64,000 nucleotides of DNA from Endobacterium cereale (GCF_009617585.1 NZ_WIXI01000047.1:124001-188000), one strand, 5' to 3'. Positions 27,320 to 35,755 are shown, counted from the first letter of the stretch. Numbers and translations are program-made. Notes: generated by a model not told the origin, from the letters alone.

Positions 27320-28986
27320 CCTGCCAACACCTGCTGGATCTGCTGAGCCGCCGACGCTGCCTGACCGGCAACCGCTGCGCCCTGCCCTACCTCTGCCATC
27401 TCCTGCTGGCCCGCCTGCTGCTCTTGGATGGCAGCGCGAGACTGCTGGGCAGCCTTGTCATCGACGAGCCAGTCGGCGCGCGCGTTCGGCACCGCGGCGA
27501 ATGCATCGCGGAACGCTGTCCGCATATCCACCTCTGCCACCAGTGACGGATCGAACTGTGCCGCTTGAGCGATAAGCTGGCCGCTCTCCATGAAGCCGGT
27601 GATGACCTGGCGGTCGCGGGCTTCCTTCAGGCTGTTGTTGAATTCATACGTGATGTTCTGCCCGAGCAGGATGTCGGGCATATCCTCGGGAATGCCATTG
27701 CGATCCACCGGACCATAGCCCCCGGCGCGCATGACCTTCTCGGTGACGAGATCCAGCGTGCGTCCGGTCCATTCATCCTCGATCGGTTCGAACAGCGGAA
27801 GAGCGTTGCGGATGTACTCCTGCACGATCTGCGAGGTTTCGTAGGCCGTTTTGGTCTGCTGAGCCGTCGCCATCGGCTGCAGCTTGTTGATGTAGAAGGC
27901 ATCGGCAAGCATGCGGCGGGCATCGGTGATCAGGTCCACGCCCAGACCGACGTTCTTGCCAAGCTCCAGAGGGCGCAGAGCAGCACCAAGGCGCTCGTCA
28001 TACTCGCTGTCCACATAGGTGATGCCGCCGGCCGTGATATCCACCGGTCCGGTAATGGCGTCTTCGGTGCCGATCAGCGGCGGGTCAACCTGCTTTTCAC
28101 CTGCCTCGATGATGGTCATCATCATACGCTGGATCATGCGGGCCTGCGGCAGGGCAATGATCGTGGCAGGGCTGAAGGCGTAGAAGTGGCCACTCACCGT
28201 CTGCCAGCGTGGCACGATGTAGTCGAACGTGAAGGCCGGCGTTTCCTGGAGGATTGTTCCGTCTTCAGTCACATAGATTTCTGCCCACTTGGCGCCCTTG
28301 GGGAACTTGCGGTGCGGGCTGTAAAGCTCAACCGGGATGAAGATGTGGCGCAGTTTGAAGGAGGTTTTGACGTCCTTCTCGTTGAGCGCGTTCTTCACAG
28401 CCTGCGGAAGCTTTGCCTCTCCGAACCAGTGCGCCATCACGTGGGCCGTCATGTCGCATTTGCGATGGACGTGCCAGACCTGACCGTCAGGCCCTTCGGC
28501 GCCGGCGCAGTTCTTCGGGTGATGTGTGCGAAACATCAGATTGTCGCGGGTCTTGTTGTAGCTGACCTGCGTCCAGCCCATGCCGAACGTTGCGAAATCG
28601 TGCTCGTTCTCCTTGGCCGCACGACGATAGCCGCTGTCTCTCGAATAGAGGATCGAGCGGTTCACATTGGTCATGAACTCAAGGAACGAGGCAGCCGAAC
28701 GGTCGCGCGAGATATCCTCGTTCGACGCGGCAGCCTTGAACCAGGGCCGGTCAGCGGGTCGCACCATCGTGCCGATCTGGTCACCAAGCTCACGACGAAC
28801 CAGCGTCGGGTAGAAGTCCGTCAGGTGTGACGCGAACTCCTCCCCATAGGTGATCTCGCTCGTGAAATTGGCGCGTTCGACATAGAAAAACTCGGCAATC
28901 TCCTGGTGGAGACTGTCCATGCTCCCCTTTGCGGAGAACATGCGACCATCCATGTCGATCAGATCGCGGCCTTGGCTGTCAGTCAT
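27316..28986 (-). CDS. Portal (head-to-tail connector) protein
   Basis: A 556-residue portal of the T7 gp8 type, which forms the dodecameric DNA channel at one head vertex. Supporting parts are DFYPTLVRRELGDQIGTMVR and the region around FATFGMGWTQVSYNKTRDN, then VPRWQTVSGHFYAFSPATIIALP, typical of these connectors, and a C-terminal Gln/Ala-rich tail (QEQQAGQQEMAEVGQGAAV). It lies just after the terminase genes. Confidence 0.87.
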   Translation of the reverse strand: MTDSQGRDLIDMDGRMFSAKGSMDSLHQEIAEFFYVERANFTSEITYGEEFASHLTDFYPTLVRRELGDQIGTMVRPADRPWFKAAASNEDISRDRSAASFLEFMTNVNRSILYSRDSGYRRAAKENEHDFATFGMGWTQVSYNKTRDNLMFRTHHPKNCAGAEGPDGQVWHVHRKCDMTAHVMAHWFGEAKLPQAVKNALNEKDVKTSFKLRHIFIPVELYSPHRKFPKGAKWAEIYVTEDGTILQETPAFTFDYIVPRWQTVSGHFYAFSPATIIALPQARMIQRMMMTIIEAGEKQVDPPLIGTEDAITGPVDITAGGITYVDSEYDERLGAALRPLELGKNVGLGVDLITDARRMLADAFYINKLQPMATAQQTKTAYETSQIVQEYIRNALPLFEPIEDEWTGRTLDLVTEKVMRAGGYGPVDRNGIPEDMPDILLGQNITYEFNNSLKEARDRQVITGFMESGQLIAQAAQFDPSLVAEVDMRTAFRDAFAAVPNARADWLVDDKAAQQSRAAIQEQQAGQQEMAEVGQGAAVAGQAASAAQQIQQVLAG

Positions 28987-29192
28987 TACTTGGCACCGAG
29001 CGTCGTGCGAGAGAATTCACGGCCGATCGTGCCCGGTACCGGTGCAAGGCGCGTTTGTGCCGAGGAGCTTTCACCAGCTGTTGATGCGACCTTCCGGCGG
29101 CGTGCGCGCAGAGCAAGAGGGTCATCCGCATCCGGCATAGTGGCCGGCGGGGTAGGCTCTGGCATTTTAGGTTTGGAGAACAGACCGCCCAT
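28986..29192 (-). CDS. Small phage protein between terminase and portal
   Basis: A 68-residue, proline- and arginine-rich protein (MGGLFSKPKMPEPTPPATMP; LALRARRRKVASTAGE). AAGGAG lies seven bases before the ATG and its stop shares a base with the portal start. Short disordered proteins like this commonly sit between terminase and portal in podoviruses. Function unknown. Confidence 0.7.
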   Translation of the reverse strand: MGGLFSKPKMPEPTPPATMPDADDPLALRARRRKVASTAGESSSAQTRLAPVPGTIGREFSRTTLGAK

Positions 29193-29207
29193 GGGAGGCT
29201 CCTTCGT

Positions 29208-30785
29208 TTAACGCTTCTTGCCGCGCAGTTTGTCTTTCAGCGCGGTATTAGACGTGACCGCCTTGAACGATCGCCGCTTCTCGTCTCTGCGCTCCTGCGC
29301 TGCCTTGGGCCGCTTCAGGCCACCGGCATTCGAAGCGTGGAGCATGATGGTCGTGTCGCCCTTGTCGGGGGAGCGGCCTAGTTTCTCCTTCATGTCCTCC
29401 TTGGGAAGGACGAGTATTTCACCCCGGCGCTCTTCAAAACGATAGGCGCACAGATCGACCAGCATTTCAGGATCAGGCGGCAGCGCGATCTTGCTGCCGT
29501 AGGTAGGGTCGAGAGCTTCACGGAATTGCCAGACGGCTTGGGCGCGAAAGTTCACGAACCCGAATATCCCGTCTCTCGTCCGACTGGCCGACCCGGTGCT
29601 GCCCTTGAAGCCGAAACAATCGATGTCAGCATGGGCAAGCTGCGTCAGCGTATCGCCGCCATAGCCGCCGCCAGCGTCCACAACCACCCGGCAGCGGTCT
29701 CGCATCACCTTCGTAATCAGAGCCGCTACAGACGGGCCGTCAGGCGTCTCACTGCCCTTGTGGCTGTCGAAGCGGGAATACCACCAGTCGTAGCGGGTCT
29801 GGATTTGCGTCTTATCCGATCCACCTTGCGCCACGTCTGCAGCAACAGCGGTCATCGGCACATTGTCAGGCGGCGTATCGGTCCAGCGCGCCATAGCTGC
29901 CTGGATCCACATCGTCGGGATGACCTGCCAAGGATCGTCAGTGGTGGCCACATCGAACCGGCCTTCGCGCATCATAGTGCGCAGTGGCTCAGGCATGGCC
30001 TCGATGACGGAAGCATATCCAGTCTCTGCGAGGTCTGGGTTGTCCTCAAGCAGAGCCGGAATGAAGGTGCGAGACCGTGGGCGCTGACCATTTGGCCCAA
30101 CGTAGTCCTGCGTCACCTCAGTGTCTTCGCCGTCAATCGTCGTATACCAGCGCAATTCACCGGGCTTTGCCGGGTTGTGGTGGGTCTTGTCCAGCCATGC
30201 GGCCCAGCGCCTGATTACCCATTGACCTTCGGCACTTGTCGGCGGGTTGCCGGTAGCGATTACCCTGCACCGCTGGTTCGGATCAGCCGAACGATTCCAG
30301 CCGATGACGTAGGCGTACTGGCTCTCGGTGAACTGCGTGATTTCATCGAAACCCTTCAGGTCATGCGGTACGCCCTGATAGTTCTCCTTGTCGCCTTCGT
30401 GCTCACAATGGCCAAGGTCGATGACGCCAGCCCCATGACGCCAGACGCCTGCCTGATCATTAAAGCCGTCGTATGATCCGAGGATGCCATGCAGCTCGCG
30501 CTTGATGCCCTTCAGGTTCTTGGAGATGCGGCGAAGGATCAGAGCGTTCTTGTGCTCATTGATCGCCACGCCACAGAGGAGAGCAGATTTCCCGCCTCCA
30601 GCGCCACCGCCGTAGAACAGTTCATCGGCCTCGGAGAAATAGGCCATGGTCTGCGGGCCGGGGTTCGGCAGCCAACGGCGACCGTCCCGAAGCTGATGTG
30701 CCGCCTCCAATATCTTATGCTGGTCGCCCTCCGGCAGAGCATTGTAGCTCCGCAGGATATCGTCCAGCGTCGATGATGCGCTCAT
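29208..30785 (-). CDS. terL: Terminase large subunit
   Basis: The 525-residue packaging motor. Walker A is at residues 59-67 (GGGAGGGKS); the ATPase domain goes on with NALILRRISKNLKGIKRELH, and RVIATGNPP is the coupling motif. The nuclease domain has acidic residues in AVAADVAQGGSDKT and VVVDAGGGYGGD, then a KEDMKEKLGRSPDKGD tail. Its start overlaps the end of the small subunit gene by 4 bases. Confidence 0.93.
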   Translation of the reverse strand: MSASSTLDDILRSYNALPEGDQHKILEAAHQLRDGRRWLPNPGPQTMAYFSEADELFYGGGAGGGKSALLCGVAINEHKNALILRRISKNLKGIKRELHGILGSYDGFNDQAGVWRHGAGVIDLGHCEHEGDKENYQGVPHDLKGFDEITQFTESQYAYVIGWNRSADPNQRCRVIATGNPPTSAEGQWVIRRWAAWLDKTHHNPAKPGELRWYTTIDGEDTEVTQDYVGPNGQRPRSRTFIPALLEDNPDLAETGYASVIEAMPEPLRTMMREGRFDVATTDDPWQVIPTMWIQAAMARWTDTPPDNVPMTAVAADVAQGGSDKTQIQTRYDWWYSRFDSHKGSETPDGPSVAALITKVMRDRCRVVVDAGGGYGGDTLTQLAHADIDCFGFKGSTGSASRTRDGIFGFVNFRAQAVWQFREALDPTYGSKIALPPDPEMLVDLCAYRFEERRGEILVLPKEDMKEKLGRSPDKGDTTIMLHASNAGGLKRPKAAQERRDEKRRSFKAVTSNTALKDKLRGKKR

Positions 30786-31219
30786 TCCTCGGAAGAATCC
30801 TTTGCGGCCTTCTGCCCGGCAGCCAAAGCGAAGGCGATTTCACGAGCAAGATTGCGCGGTGTGGCGCTCTTGTCCTCGATCGGTATTGCTCCACCGGCCG
30901 GCCCAGAAAGCTCCATAGAGGTCCGCTCACGCCAATCTTCGCCCGCCATGTTCTTCAGCCCGAAGATGACGAGCGTTGCGTTCCCGCCCCCGTTGACGGC
31001 GTTTTTACGGCCCAATGCCTCCCACCAAGAGGCGCAGCGAGCCTTGCCTCTTTTTACGGCTTCCGAAAATTCGTAGTTCTGATCGATCCATTCGTTAATG
31101 GTCGACCGCGCTACTCCGATTTCAGCAGCGAAAGAGGTGAGGCTTGCGCCTTCCTTCATGTGTTCGACAACCGCATCGCAATAGGACGGGTCGTACTTCG
31201 TGGGGCGACCGGCTGCCAT
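30782..31219 (-). CDS. terS: Terminase small subunit
   Basis: A 145-residue DNA-recognition subunit. The N-terminal part has a helix-turn-helix (GASLTSFAAEIGVARSTINE) preceded by MAAGRPTKYDPSYCDAVV, a common opening for this family. The middle forms an oligomerisation helix and the C-terminus (ARE-IAFALAAGQKAAK) likely contacts the large subunit. It overlaps terL by 4 bases. Confidence 0.87.
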   Translation of the reverse strand: MAAGRPTKYDPSYCDAVVEHMKEGASLTSFAAEIGVARSTINEWIDQNYEFSEAVKRGKARCASWWEALGRKNAVNGGGNATLVIFGLKNMAGEDWRERTSMELSGPAGGAIPIEDKSATPRNLAREIAFALAAGQKAAKDSSEE

Positions 31220-31234
31220 TACGCGAATTCCTTG

Positions 31235-31978
31235 TTACCGGTCATAGGTGTACCCGAGCGAATAGATGGTGAGGCTGCCAGAAAGGATTGCGAGGATTGA
31301 ACCAAGCAGCCCATTGGCAGAGAGAATTGCTGTCATGCGCTGGCTGTCGTCCAGCATGATATCGGCGATGGGACATGCCGACGGTCCTGCCATCACCTGA
31401 AAATTGGTCACGCTTGGATCAGCCATACCGGGACGTGAGATGTAGACGAACCGGTTCGACATGTTGACGATCTGGCAGATGGCTTCCTTGGCGGTGAGCG
31501 GAAGAATGGGGTTGAGCGCGATCGTCTGCACAGTGGTGGCGACGAGACCGCTCAGGAGCGGGTTGGGGACACTGCCGGCAGTCGTGCTGGCATCGAACAG
31601 AATGCGGTTGCCAATATCCCCGGCGATCGTGTGGCGGAATGGCCTGATCTTGCCGTTCGATCCTACATACATCGAGCCGAGGTAACGGCGGGTCGTGTCA
31701 CCGGTCTTTGTGCGGGCCGTGCCCAGATACGGGGCAGACGGGGCGGTCGTCACGACCTCAAGAGCAAGTGTGCCGTCTGCGCCTTGATAGGCGTAGGCGT
31801 GATACCACGTGCTGATCGTCGGGCTTGCAAGGGTCAAGGAGGCGGTGCCATCGCTGATCAGGCGGATGGTGTCAGGCGTGTAACAGACACCAGGGCCTAC
31901 CGAGACCGTCAGCCCATCAAAGGCCACGGCGATCTGCAGTCGGCGGATGACGCTATTGGCCGGGTTGAGCGCGGGCAT
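31235..31978 (-). CDS. Phage structural protein, probably tail/fibre-associated
   Basis: A 247-residue, beta-rich protein with many Ser/Thr/Gly strands (LTVSVGPGVCYTPDTIRLIS; RRYLGSMYVGSNGKIRPF; FVYISRPGMADPSVTN) and a hydrophobic C-terminus. It is coupled to the preceding gene by TAATG. Unusually for the order it lies before terminase, so the pair may be a separate host-recognition module. The fibre call is inference from composition and partner gene. Confidence 0.55.
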   Translation of the reverse strand: MPALNPANSVIRRLQIAVAFDGLTVSVGPGVCYTPDTIRLISDGTASLTLASPTISTWYHAYAYQGADGTLALEVVTTAPSAPYLGTARTKTGDTTRRYLGSMYVGSNGKIRPFRHTIAGDIGNRILFDASTTAGSVPNPLLSGLVATTVQTIALNPILPLTAKEAICQIVNMSNRFVYISRPGMADPSVTNFQVMAGPSACPIADIMLDDSQRMTAILSANGLLGSILAILSGSLTIYSLGYTYDR

Positions 31979-32490
31979 TAGTTCGCAATGCTCCGGTCAG
32001 ACATGCGGCGCCAGTTGCTCCCGTCGCTATAACAGAACTCAGCCCCGCCGGTCAGATCGGTCACATAGACCATCGACCGAGCGAAGGTTGCGACATTCGG
32101 TAGCGAGGCCTTGGCATATGCAGGCTGGATGAGAGGGCCCGTCATTGTGTCGCCACTCTTGGCGACCTTACCTGCCGCCGTTGTGGAGAGGCCAGACAGC
32201 GACGAGGATAGCCCGGTGACGTCGTTGATCGACACCGCCGCCCAGACCTTGTCGCCACGATAGAATTGCGCTGCCGTGCCTGCGGCGACTTTTGGCTCGT
32301 ACAGGAGCGAGAGTGACGTGCCGAACGATGCAATCCGCTGGTCGACGTAGGAGTTGCTATCCGTGTTTGTCGCGCGCAGCGATGCCGTTACAGTTTCTTG
32401 CGATGTTGCTTGCCCTGAGAACGATGCGAGTGTGGCCGGTTCCCGCCCTTGGCGGCGCGCCTGGCTGCGGATCTGTTCAGCGAGAAGCAT
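31978..32490 (-). CDS. Tail fibre-like protein
   Basis: A 170-residue protein. The N-terminal helix (LLAEQIRSQARRQGREPATL) leads to a fibre-like Ser/Thr/Gly part with SINDVTGLSSSLSGLSTTAA and KSGDTMTGPLIQPAYAKA, a motif common in phage tail fibres, then EFCYSDGSNWRRMSDRSI. The ATG at 32490 has GGAG nine bases upstream; the ATG at 32499 is also possible. The longer frame to 32604 would overlap a plus-strand gene and looks wrong. Confidence 0.65.
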   Translation of the reverse strand: MLLAEQIRSQARRQGREPATLASFSGQATSQETVTASLRATNTDSNSYVDQRIASFGTSLSLLYEPKVAAGTAAQFYRGDKVWAAVSINDVTGLSSSLSGLSTTAAGKVAKSGDTMTGPLIQPAYAKASLPNVATFARSMVYVTDLTGGAEFCYSDGSNWRRMSDRSIAN

Positions 32491-32547
32491 GCTTGCCATC
32501 TCCGGCCATGACGTGCTCCTATGCGGGTTCAACCTTGGGAGGATGGG

Positions 32548-32724
32548 ATGGCTATAGAGAAACCAACCGAAGAACAGTTGAACGAAGTTCTCGATATCAT
32601 CCATGACATTGCAGCGCGGGTCTCAAGCGAAGAGGATATCCCTCGCGAAGTCGCCGTTGCCTTGGACGAAATAATTGCACTGTCGCGCTACGAGTCGAAC
32701 GTGACGAACAGTAAGCGGAGATAA
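32548..32724 (+). CDS. Small acidic phage protein on the plus strand
   Basis: A 58-residue, helical, acidic protein (MAIEKPTEEQLNEVLDIIHD; EVAVALDEIIALSRYES). The ATG has GGGAGGATGGG directly upstream, a strong ribosome-binding site. It runs against the virion operon, between the fibre-like genes and a small membrane gene. Function unknown. Confidence 0.55.
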   Translation: MAIEKPTEEQLNEVLDIIHDIAARVSSEEDIPREVAVALDEIIALSRYESNVTNSKRR

Positions 32725-32749
32725 CCTGCCTCACGCTCGCGGGCGGTGG

Positions 32750-32893
32750 TCATGCGGCTAAATTCAGCGCTGCTGCTCCGGCAAAGAGCGCTGCGGCGGA
32801 GACATATGCGGGACCGTGCCCGGAGATGATCGCCGCAACCAACATGATCACGCCCAGCCCCAGAACGAAGTAGATGCCTTGGCGCTTGCTCAT
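32750..32893 (-). CDS. Two-helix membrane protein (47 aa)
   Basis: A short gene whose product has two hydrophobic segments (FVLGLGVIMLVAAIISG; YVSAAALFAGAAALNLAA) joined by a short HGP turn, preceded by MSKRQG. AAAGG lies seven bases before the ATG. It is next to another small membrane gene at the head of the late region. Small two-helix proteins in phages can be holins or antiholins; no motif decides this. Confidence 0.5.
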   Translation of the reverse strand: MSKRQGIYFVLGLGVIMLVAAIISGHGPAYVSAAALFAGAAALNLAA

Positions 32894-32919
32894 GGTCTGC
32901 CTTTCGGGCTAGGCGGCGG

Positions 32920-33117
32920 TCAGGCGACAAGCGCCCAGATCAGCCATGCGATGAGAGTGGCAACCAATCCTGCGCCATAGATTATCAAGCTGATGAAAGC
33001 GCCGGCACCATACGGACCGGGCGAATTGTCGCGATCGGCATATGCCGCAAGAGAGAAAGCCACGATCATTATGGCGGTGGGTACCATCCACCATCCAAGG
33101 CTGATTGTGATCGTCAT
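32920..33117 (-). CDS. Small membrane protein (65 aa) at the start of the late region
   Basis: Two to three hydrophobic helices (LGWWMVPTAIMIVAFSLAAY; FISLIIYGAGLVATLIAWLI) with a short polar loop (ADRDNSPGPYG). GAGGAG lies six to seven bases before the ATG, a strong signal. It is the first gene after the terminator at 33134-33166. Function unknown. Confidence 0.6.
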   Translation of the reverse strand: MTITISLGWWMVPTAIMIVAFSLAAYADRDNSPGPYGAGAFISLIIYGAGLVATLIAWLIWALVA

Positions 33118-33133
33118 CTTTCACTCCTCAAAC

Positions 33134-33166
33134 TAAAGCCCCGCAACCTTTACGGCGACGGGGCTT
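33134..33166 (-). terminator. Terminator at the end of the leftward early operon
   Basis: On the minus strand AAGCCCCG pairs with CGGGGCTT around a longer imperfect loop and is followed by TAGTTT. It lies between the tRNA-like element and the virion genes. In the 344-base stretch 33118-33461 only this hairpin and the tRNA-like element are recognisable; in 33167-33375 I see no gene. Confidence 0.7.
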
Positions 33167-33375
33167 ATGGGCGATATACCCTGTAGGAAGAACGGAAAGG
33201 CTACTCACAGCCACAGTGAACGGTGGCATGCTGTCTGCCCCGCAGCGTTTCGAACCACTGCTTTGGGACGCCCTAAGGGTAAACCCGTTGTGGTTTCGCC
33301 TTCCCGATCAATGACCCACCTGGGTGCGCATCGTTGAGAGGCGTTGGCGGGTTCTGTTCTCTTGCCCCAGAGGCA

Positions 33376-33444
33376 GGCCACCGGCAGGCTTTGAACCTGC
33401 GACCTCGCCATACAGCGCGCTCTGACCTGCTGAGCTACGGCGAC
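33376..33444 (-). ncRNA. tRNA-like element with shortened anticodon arm
   Basis: On the minus strand 69 bases fold almost as a tRNA. The acceptor stem is GTCGCCG/CGGTGGC (seven pairs, two wobble). The D arm is TA-GCTC-AGCAGGTCA-GAGC with the loop GG. The T arm is GCAGG-TTCAAAG-CCTGC with a canonical T loop. Between D arm and variable loop there are only 12 bases (CGCTGTATGGCG) instead of 17, giving at best a 3-bp stem and a 6-base loop, so no standard anticodon. No CCA is encoded, unlike the four host tRNAs in this window. It lies 18 bases after the last gene of the leftward operon. Confidence 0.6.
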
Positions 33445-33461
33445 CTGTTGGCCCTCTGAGA

Positions 33462-34082
33462 TTATGCTGCCTTTCGGCGTGCCTCGCGCTCGCGGCGCCT
33501 GGCGTTCTGAGCTTCGGCCCAGGAGAAGTCTTGAAGGGCGCCGTCGAAACCGCAGACCGGCTTGCTTTCCTCTGGGCGCCAAACTCCGATGATGGACCTT
33601 TTATCCTCGATTTCGGGGTGATTTGTAAAGTCCGCTTCATCGGTGTTTTCGTTATGCTGCAATGGCTTGCGGTCGAAAGCTCGTGCAATTTGTAAAATAG
33701 CCGTGTCTTTTCGATAATTTCCGAGCTGTCGGCTGATGCCTTCCTCGCTCTTGCACCACTTGGCGAAAGCCTTGCCGCCGGCTTCCGATCGTGCCCATGC
33801 CCATAGTGCTCGTCGCTGGGTCTCGCTGGGGCAGAGCTTGATCACCTCCATGGCGGCTGCCCATATGCCCATGTCATTCGTGGTGTTGCGGAGGTTCTTC
33901 GGGTCTAGCCACGCCCAGTTGGCAGCCTTCTTGTCCTCTTCGAACCACTGGTTCATGTCTGCCCGGTCGTGAACATAGCCGACGTTCATGGCCTTCATGG
34001 CTGCCGGCTTCGCTGTGTTGGGAAGCTTTCGATCCGCCTCAGCAGCTCGAATGAATAGCTCTGCGATCTGCGCCTCGTTCAT
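33462..34082 (-). CDS. Hypothetical phage protein, possible DNA-binding
   Basis: A 206-residue protein. It has an N-terminal helical region (MNEAQIAELFIRAAEADRKL; KAMNVGYVHDRADMNQWFEE) and a segment at about 90-130 (QRRALWAWARSEAGGKAFAK; EEGISRQLGNYRKDTAILQI) that could form a helix-turn-helix. The C-terminal tail is Arg/Ala-rich. It is the last protein gene of the leftward operon and is coupled upstream by ATGA. Not confidently assigned. Confidence 0.6.
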   Translation of the reverse strand: MNEAQIAELFIRAAEADRKLPNTAKPAAMKAMNVGYVHDRADMNQWFEEDKKAANWAWLDPKNLRNTTNDMGIWAAAMEVIKLCPSETQRRALWAWARSEAGGKAFAKWCKSEEGISRQLGNYRKDTAILQIARAFDRKPLQHNENTDEADFTNHPEIEDKRSIIGVWRPEESKPVCGFDGALQDFSWAEAQNARRREREARRKAA

Positions 34083-34534
34083 GCCGTCATCCTTCTATCG
34101 TCGAGGAGTTCCATCTGGCCCTTACGGAATACTCGGCAGGCCCTTTCCCAAATGAGGCCGACGAGGGCCGCACGCTTGTTCGTAATCCCGTCGAGACCAT
34201 AACACCAAAGCTGCAGTCTTCCGACTGGCACCCTGTCAAAGAATGAGAGGAAGCGATCGATGTCGTTTTCCATCAGGTCGGGGAAATTCTTCCTGAATGC
34301 CAGGATGATATCGCTCGTCGCCCACAGTCCCGTCTCGTCAAGCGCTGTATTGTTGTTGGCGGTCTCCACAAGGGTGAGAATGACAAAACGAGCGTGTGCC
34401 TCTCCATGGCGGCGCCTGATGCGGTCGATCGAGGCGACAGCCCTCGTCTGTCCGTGCTTGGGCATCACGTTCTTGGCGACAATCTCCACGCCGAACTCAG
34501 CCAGTATCTGCTCCGCTTCAGGGTGAGGTGTCAT
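34079..34534 (-). CDS. Hypothetical phage protein
   Basis: A 151-residue helical protein (AEQILAEFGVEIVAKNVMPK; RRRHGEAHARFVILTLVETA; LWATSDIILAFRKNFPDLME). Both ends overlap neighbours by 4 bases. It sits with the GcrA-like regulator and may be a regulatory partner; no motif supports a specific role. Confidence 0.6.
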   Translation of the reverse strand: MTPHPEAEQILAEFGVEIVAKNVMPKHGQTRAVASIDRIRRRHGEAHARFVILTLVETANNNTALDETGLWATSDIILAFRKNFPDLMENDIDRFLSFFDRVPVGRLQLWCYGLDGITNKRAALVGLIWERACRVFRKGQMELLDDRRMTA

Positions 34535-34806
34535 TCTTGGGCCCTCAAGTGGCTGACAACTTCTGTCCTTATTCCCTGTTGCGAAAAGGTCCCTCTGGTA
34601 GGGCTGAACTCATCGAGCACCAATTCGACAAGGTGCTTGATCTGCTTCGGCTTGGTGACACCCATGCGGACAAAGTTGTCGACCACGGTGAATCCGTAAT
34701 CGTGGACAAGCTCTCGCAAAGCGGGCGGCAATTGGTCAATCCGATCCATGCGAGCAGCCCGCTTACGCTGAACCATTACATCGAAAGGCTCTTGATGCTC
34801 AATCAT
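34531..34806 (-). CDS. Hypothetical phage protein, possible small DNA-binding
   Basis: A 91-residue, basic helical protein (MIEHQEPFDVMVQRKRAARM; DYGFTVVDNFVRMGVTKPKQ) whose middle resembles a helix-turn-helix. The ATG at 34806 follows GAGGGTGG and overlaps the end of the GcrA-like gene (ATGA at 34803-34806). Function unknown. Confidence 0.6.
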   Translation of the reverse strand: MIEHQEPFDVMVQRKRAARMDRIDQLPPALRELVHDYGFTVVDNFVRMGVTKPKQIKHLVELVLDEFSPTRGTFSQQGIRTEVVSHLRAQE

Positions 34807-35429
34807 TCCACCCTCGCCTTCACCGATCGCACCCGATGGTGCTCGCAATACCCGTTGATGACTTGCGTAGGAGCCGCGCAGAAGATGAACGGACCACCGT
34901 TGTTCAGTGGCCAGTGGCAGCACCGCCGCGTCAGTTCGTGCAGTTCCTTGCCGTGAGACAGCCGGTCAGCGTCATAGCCAGCCGGTGGCAGGAAGATGCT
35001 GGGATCGATGCAATCCGGCGCCGGTTCAGCCGATGGTGCGCGCTTGACTTTGTAGTTCGTCCTGCCGCGAGGTCTGGCCGGGAAAATATCGCGGTTGCTG
35101 TAGGCATAGTTCAGCAACTGGGAGACCGACTTGCCGATGGCTTCCGCGATCTCCTTTGCAGGCCTCTTTTCAGCCCATAGCCTTGACGCCTTCTTGACCA
35201 TCTCAGGCGTCATCGGGTTGACGGCGCGCTTCGGCGGGGCTGGCTCCTCTACCCCCTTCACCGGAGGCTTCACGAAAGACAGGTCAGGTGTTCGGTTGAT
35301 CTTGCTGATGACCGAGTTGCGCGAGATGCCCATGCGCTCACCGATCATGCGAGCCGTCAGACCTTCGGCGCTGAGCTTTGCCAGTCTGGCTGTGTTTTCG
35401 TCCGTCCATTTGAAGTTCTGGATGTTCAT
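34803..35429 (-). CDS. GcrA-like cell-cycle regulator
   Basis: A 208-residue homologue of the alphaproteobacterial transcription factor GcrA, which works with sigma-70 polymerase at methylated promoters. Residues 8-45 match the GcrA DNA-binding helix-turn-helix: WTDENTARLAKLSAEGLTAR then MIGERMGISRNSVISKINR. Residues 170-200 match the C-terminal Cys-rich end (CCHWPL, FCAAP, YCEHH). Between them is a second helix-turn-helix-like segment (MVKKASRLWAEKRPAKEIAE; IGKSVSQLL) that host GcrA lacks as far as I know. It lies in the same operon as two DNA methyltransferases and a CtrA-like protein. Confidence 0.8.
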   Translation of the reverse strand: MNIQNFKWTDENTARLAKLSAEGLTARMIGERMGISRNSVISKINRTPDLSFVKPPVKGVEEPAPPKRAVNPMTPEMVKKASRLWAEKRPAKEIAEAIGKSVSQLLNYAYSNRDIFPARPRGRTNYKVKRAPSAEPAPDCIDPSIFLPPAGYDADRLSHGKELHELTRRCCHWPLNNGGPFIFCAAPTQVINGYCEHHRVRSVKARVE

Positions 35430-35755
35430 GCCTCTGCCCTCCTCTCGACTTCCACTACCTTGCCGCCGCCGAGGAAGAGCTTGCGATCAGCCGCGGCAAA
35501 CTTGGCCTTTTTGGCAGGTGTCATCCCGTCGATAGCTGACTTGGCCGCGAAGATGATCTCGCCATCCCGGTTCATCACCCTTCTCTCGATCGAGTAAAGG
35601 AAGCGCCAAGCGGCGACCTCGGCAGCCAGTGCCGATGTGAAATAGGCTGTCACGCCCTTGTTCTTGACCTTGCGGAAGCTCGCGGCCCATACGGGGCGAT
35701 AGTGCGCCTCGTAGCCGTTGATCGTCCCTACCGCTTCAACTGCTGACTGGTTCAT
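35426..35755 (-). CDS. Hypothetical phage protein
   Basis: A 109-residue basic protein with an N-terminal beta part (GTINGYEAHYRPVWAASFRK; GVTAYFTSALAAEVAAWRFL) and a lysine-rich middle (MTPAKKAKFAAADRKLFLGG). It overlaps both neighbours by 4 bases, between the cytosine methyltransferase and the GcrA-like gene. Not recognised. Confidence 0.6.
   Translation of the reverse strand: MNQSAVEAVGTINGYEAHYRPVWAASFRKVKNKGVTAYFTSALAAEVAAWRFLYSIERRVMNRDGEIIFAAKSAIDGMTPAKKAKFAAADRKLFLGGGKVVEVERRAEA

Noticed and set aside
33205-33300. Possible second tRNA-like element (a GGTTCGAAAC stretch with flanking GCAGT/GCTGC)
   Set aside because: Only a T-arm-like hairpin is present; no matching acceptor or D arm could be paired.
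33205-33688. Two minus-strand open frames running through the tRNA-like element
   Set aside because: Their translation is the out-of-frame reading of the tRNA-like sequence and of the following gene; no start signal.
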